This document shows positions 57,506 to 64,000 of a DNA stretch of 64,000 bases, piece after piece. The stretch's first letter is position 1. Each line of letters starts with the position of its first letter. Under the pieces are notes generated by a model. The model was not told where the DNA came from. It searched no databases and saw only the letters and a program-made list of their open reading frames with translations. Both the position numbers and the translations under genes were made by a program. Origin of the DNA: DATBLE01 sp963775695 (GTDB lineage: Bacteria > Actinomycetota > Thermoleophilia > Gaiellales > Gaiellaceae); assembly GCA_963775695.1 (NCBI GenBank), contig CAVZJU010000010.1, positions 1 to 64,000 on the forward strand, in the 5' to 3' direction.

Positions 57506-57527
57506 TGGGCGACTTAGATTTTATCCT
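57499..57527 (+). promoter_or_regulatory. dnaK operon promoter
   Basis: -35 TTGACA (57499-57504), 17-bp spacer, -10 TATCCT (57522-57527). The right half of the spacer (CTTAGATTT) matches the hsp20 promoter (CTTAGGTTT at 23308). No HAIR-type CTTGAGT inverted repeat is seen. Confidence 0.75.
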
Positions 57528-57564
57528 GTTCAAAACTCATATCGGCGAAGGAGATGTACGCACT

Positions 57565-59468
<1,904 letters not shown>

Positions 59469-59472
<4 letters not shown>

Positions 59473-60038
59473 CCGAGCCGGAGCGGATCGACGCCGCGGA
59501 CGTAGGGACAGATTCCGAAGCTTTCGAATCGGGGTCCGTCCCTGACGACACGGTCGAGGAGCTGACGCGGCAACGCGACGAGTACCTCGACTCGCTCCGG
59601 CGGCTGAAGGCGGAGTTCGACAACTTCCGCAAGCGAACCGCGCGGGACAGCGCGGCCCAGTCGGCGCGGGCGAGCGAGGCGCTCGTCAAGGAGCTGCTGC
59701 CCGTGCTGGACGACCTCGAGCGGGCGCTCGTCGCCGCGGAGGAGCGCTCAGCTTGCATCGCCGCCGGGCAAAGCCCGGCGTCGAGCACGCCCGAAGAGCT
59801 GGAGGCGAAGCTCGAGGACGGAGTGCGCCTCGTCCACCGGGCCCTGGCCGACGTGCTCGCCCGAACCGGCCTGGCCGAGATCGAGACCGATGGCTCCTTC
59901 GATCCCCACGTCCACGAGGCGCTGCTGGCGCAGCCCGTCGAAGGGGTGGAGCCGGGCTCGGTCGTCGAGGTCCTCCAGAAGGGCTACCGCCTCGGCGACC
60001 GCGTTCTGCGGCCCGCCCGGGTGGTGGTCGCCGAGTGA
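59469..60038 (+). CDS. grpE: Nucleotide exchange factor GrpE
   Basis: The product has 189 residues. The GTG at 59469 overlaps the dnaK stop (GTGA). The acidic N-terminus precedes the long helix RQRDEYLDSLRRLKAEFDNF then RKRTARDSAAQSARA. The C-terminal beta domain has LARTGLAEIETDGSFDPHVH, EALLAQPVEGVEPGSVVEVL and GYRLGDRVLRPARVVVAE. The N-terminal codons 12-25 (about 59504-59543) carry a degenerate AGGGACAGA...TCCGTCCCT palindrome of the family found between genes elsewhere in the window. A ~14-residue insert (ACIAAGQSPASSTP) interrupts the middle. It releases ADP from DnaK. Confidence 0.96.
59504..59543. repeat. GGGTC-GACCC-family palindrome inside grpE
   Basis: AGGGACAGATTCCGAA, GCTT, then TCGAATCGGGGTC and CGTCCCT: an imperfect inverted repeat whose outer arms match the 41789 palindrome. 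It is read in frame as part of the GrpE N-terminus. Confidence 0.5.
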
Positions 60039-61108
60039 GCCGGTCGCTCTACGAAACGCTCGGCGTCGCCAAGAACGCCCCGGCCGACGAGATCAAGAAG
60101 GCGTACCGCAAGCTCGCGCGCCAGCACCACCCGGATGCGAACCCGGACGACCGCGAGGCCGAGGAGCGGTTCAAGGAGGTCCAGAACGCGTACGACGTGC
60201 TCTCCGACTCCGAGAAGCGCAAGCAGTACGACGCGTACGGCTCGACGAACGGCCGGCCGGGGCCGGGAGGCGGGTTCAACTGGAACGCGTCCGAGGGCTT
60301 CGACTTGGGGAACCTCGGTGACCTCGGCGACATCCTCGGCGGGATGTTCGGCGGCGGCGTGCGCGGTGCGCGGGCCGAGCCACGAGGCCAGCGCGGCAAC
60401 GACGTCGAGGTGCAGGTGACCCTGTCGTTCGAGGACGCGCTCAGCGGCGTCGAGACGAAGATCCCGGTCACGCTCGAGGTCGCCTGCCACACCTGCCACG
60501 GCTCGGGGGCGAAACCCGGCACGGCGCCGATCATCTGTCCGCAGTGTGGCGGCCGGGGTGTCGTGGCCGAGAGCCAGGGCTTCTTCTCGCTCTCACAGCC
60601 GTGCCCGCGCTGCCGCGGCAACGGCACGGTGATCGAGGATCCGTGCCCGACCTGCCGCGGCACGGGCAGAGAGCGGCGGACCAAGCGCTACACGGTGAAG
60701 ATCCCGGCCGGCGTCAAGGACGGCACGCGGATCCGCCTGAAGGGCAAGGGCGAGGCAGGCTGGGGAGGCGCTCCTGCCGGCGACCTCTACGTGGTCACCC
60801 GTGTCGAGCCCTCGAAGGTCTTCCACCGGCGAGGCGATGACCTCCTGGTCGACGTGCACGTTCCGTTCGCGGACGCTGCGCTCGGCACGACGACGACCGT
60901 GCCGACGCCGCTGGGCGGCCACGTCTCGGTAAAGATCCCGGCCGGCTCCCAGGACGGCAAGCTGCTTCGGCTCCGCGGCAAGGGAGCGCCGCAGCTGAAG
61001 GGCTCCGGCCGCGGCGATCTGATCGCGCGCGTCCGGATCGACGTCCCGAAGAAGCTCTCAAAGAAGGAGCGCGAGCTGCTCGAGGAGCTCAAGAAGGTGG
61101 GGACGTAG
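60035..61108 (+). CDS. dnaJ: Co-chaperone DnaJ
   Basis: The product has 357 residues. The GTG at 60035 overlaps the grpE stop. J domain: SRSLYETLGVAKNAPADEIK, YRKLARQHHPDANPDDREAE with HPD. A G/F-rich stretch follows (residues 70-105, LGDILGGMFGGGVRG). Four zinc motifs are complete: CHTCHGSG, CPQCGGRG, CPRCRGNG and CPTCRGTG. The C-terminal substrate domain includes GVKDGTRIRLKGKGEAGWGG and VPTPLGGHVSVKIPAGSQDG. It delivers substrates to DnaK and stimulates its ATPase. Confidence 0.98.
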   Translation: MSRSLYETLGVAKNAPADEIKKAYRKLARQHHPDANPDDREAEERFKEVQNAYDVLSDSEKRKQYDAYGSTNGRPGPGGGFNWNASEGFDLGNLGDLGDILGGMFGGGVRGARAEPRGQRGNDVEVQVTLSFEDALSGVETKIPVTLEVACHTCHGSGAKPGTAPIICPQCGGRGVVAESQGFFSLSQPCPRCRGNGTVIEDPCPTCRGTGRERRTKRYTVKIPAGVKDGTRIRLKGKGEAGWGGAPAGDLYVVTRVEPSKVFHRRGDDLLVDVHVPFADAALGTTTTVPTPLGGHVSVKIPAGSQDGKLLRLRGKGAPQLKGSGRGDLIARVRIDVPKKLSKKERELLEELKKVGT

Positions 61109-61392
61109 TGGCGAAGCACGACGAGCTGCTCCAGCAGGGCCCGCAGGAGGCGCCGGAACCCGAGACCGCGGAGCAGCGAAGCAAGCGCACCGGCTGGGGT
61201 GCGGCCGGCGGCGGCATCCTCGGGGGGAGCGCTGTCCTCGCGAAGGTCGGCGTGCTCGGCAAGGTCTTCGCCTGGGTGTTCGCGTGGCATTTCGCGATCA
61301 ACGGCTGGCGCGCCGCAGGCTGGATCGGACTCGCGATCGTGGTCGCGGCGATCGCTGCGTTCATGCTGGTCCGTTCACGGAGGCATGCCTGA
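61108..61392 (+). CDS. Small two-TM protein in the dnaK operon (94 aa)
   Basis: The GTG at 61108 overlaps the dnaJ TAG, and its TGA overlaps the hspR ATG. The N-terminal 28 residues are polar (KHDELLQQGPQEAPEPETAE). Then come GWGAAGGGILGGSAVLAKVG, VFAWVFAWHFAINGWRAAGW and IGLAIVVAAIAAFMLVRSRR, i.e. two or three hydrophobic segments. No family recognised. Its embedding in the operon by stop/start overlaps shows that it is made together with the chaperones. Confidence 0.75.
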   Translation: MAKHDELLQQGPQEAPEPETAEQRSKRTGWGAAGGGILGGSAVLAKVGVLGKVFAWVFAWHFAINGWRAAGWIGLAIVVAAIAAFMLVRSRRHA

Positions 61393-61774
61393 TGGCGACG
61401 AACGACTACCAGCGTCCGCGCTACATGATCTCGGTCGCCGCCGAGCTCGTCGGCATGCACCCGCAGACGCTCCGGATCTACGAGAACAAGGGGCTCGTGC
61501 GGCCCGGACGGACTCCGGGCGGCACCCGGCTCTACTCCGACCACGACCTCGACCGCCTGCGGCTGGTCCAGCGGTTGACGACCGAGCTCGGGCTCAACCT
61601 GGCCGGAGTCGCGCGCGTGATCGCGCTGGAGGATGAGCTCGCCCAGATGCGCGCGCGCTTCGACCGGCTGGAAGCGGAAATGCGACAGGCGATCGAACAC
61701 GTTCATCGCCAGTACCGGCGCGACCTCGTGCTCTACCGCGAGGGTTCGCCTTTGCCCGTGAGGAGAACAACCTG

Positions 61775-61775
<1 letters not shown>
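61392..61775 (+). CDS. hspR: HspR-type MerR-family repressor
   Basis: The product has 127 residues. The MerR HTH is RYMISVAAELVGMHPQTLRI then YENKGLVRPGRTPGGTRLYS, followed by DLDRLRLVQRLTTELGLNLA and a coiled-coil (LEDELAQMRARFDRLEAEMR). This is the HspR pattern: autorepressor of the dnaK operon with DnaK as co-repressor in Streptomyces and Mycobacterium. The expected HAIR operator is not recognisable upstream of dnaK, hsp20 or clpB here, so its sites may have diverged. It overlaps its neighbours on both sides. Confidence 0.93.

Positions 61776-64000
<2,225 letters not shown>

Noticed and set aside
57440..57564. HAIR operator for HspR upstream of dnaK
   Set aside because: No CTTGAGT-N7-ACTCAAG or near match found; only the CTTAG motif in the spacer.

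Overview
This is a high-GC chromosomal window from an actinobacterium. The gene set points to a class Thermoleophilia-like (Gaiella/Solirubrobacter-type) organism, although no rRNA is present and the assignment is inferred. It rests on the dnaK-grpE-dnaJ-hspR-clpB order, F420-type LLM oxidoreductase, DUF4331, RskA-type anti-sigma factor, myo-inositol phospholipid genes and leaderless promoters.

The window has two halves. Bases 1 to about 21,435 are an accessory, decaying region. It holds a frameshifted serine recombinase next to a frameshifted HUH replication initiator and a small regulator gene surrounded by AGTCTCA-N4-TGAGACT palindromes, which looks like a dead integrative element. Next come single genes separated by copies of a dispersed ~30-bp repeat (5.2-9.6 kb), then an IS256-family element wedged between fragments of IS110 and IS630 elements. 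Further on are two BrkB/YihY membrane proteins, an ATP-grasp/class II amidotransferase pair, a DUF2252 protein and debris (SulP tail, XRE regulator, cyclic-nucleotide domain protein, RHH-JAMM operon). The accessory half ends at a tRNA-Ala(TGC) gene. A 3' fragment of that tRNA recurs at 16.54 kb in the same orientation, as expected of an old tRNA-targeted integration.

Bases 21.5-64 kb look like core chromosome. On the minus strand are argF, a zinc metallopeptidase and a 29-residue membrane peptide, with hsp20 divergent. A DUF4331 / TPR / NicO-type transporter / anti-sigma / ECF sigma run follows, then a group of membrane and cupredoxin-like genes, ferritin and two metallopeptidases. On the plus strand are UPF0047, an RlmD-like rRNA methyltransferase, an LLM oxidoreductase and a lipoprotein. 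A phosphatidylinositol locus (PAP2, CDP-alcohol phosphatidyltransferase, inositol-phosphate synthase, glycosyltransferase-PHP fusion) is followed by moaA, an ATP-grasp enzyme, three tandem M29 aminopeptidases and an MFS-cNMP fusion. The right end carries an operon of ECF sigma, cyclase-STAND regulator, small protein, S8 protease and GAF protein facing a short NTVGQ-repeat peptide gene, then dnaK-grpE-dnaJ-TM protein-hspR-clpB running off the window.

The strongest leads are: (1) inositol-3-phosphate synthase encoded in frame behind two ribbon-helix-helix domains with repeated TGCTAGCAGTC sites at and inside its start; (2) the NTVGQ-repeat peptide carrying two DVE(A/G)H boxes opposite a cytosolic S8 protease operon; (3) near-identical promoters for hsp20 and dnaK; (4) the dispersed repeat that partitions 1-9.6 kb into one-gene modules. 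Several conserved genes in both halves carry one to four single-base frameshifts, so sequencing or assembly error has to be weighed against real pseudogenes throughout.
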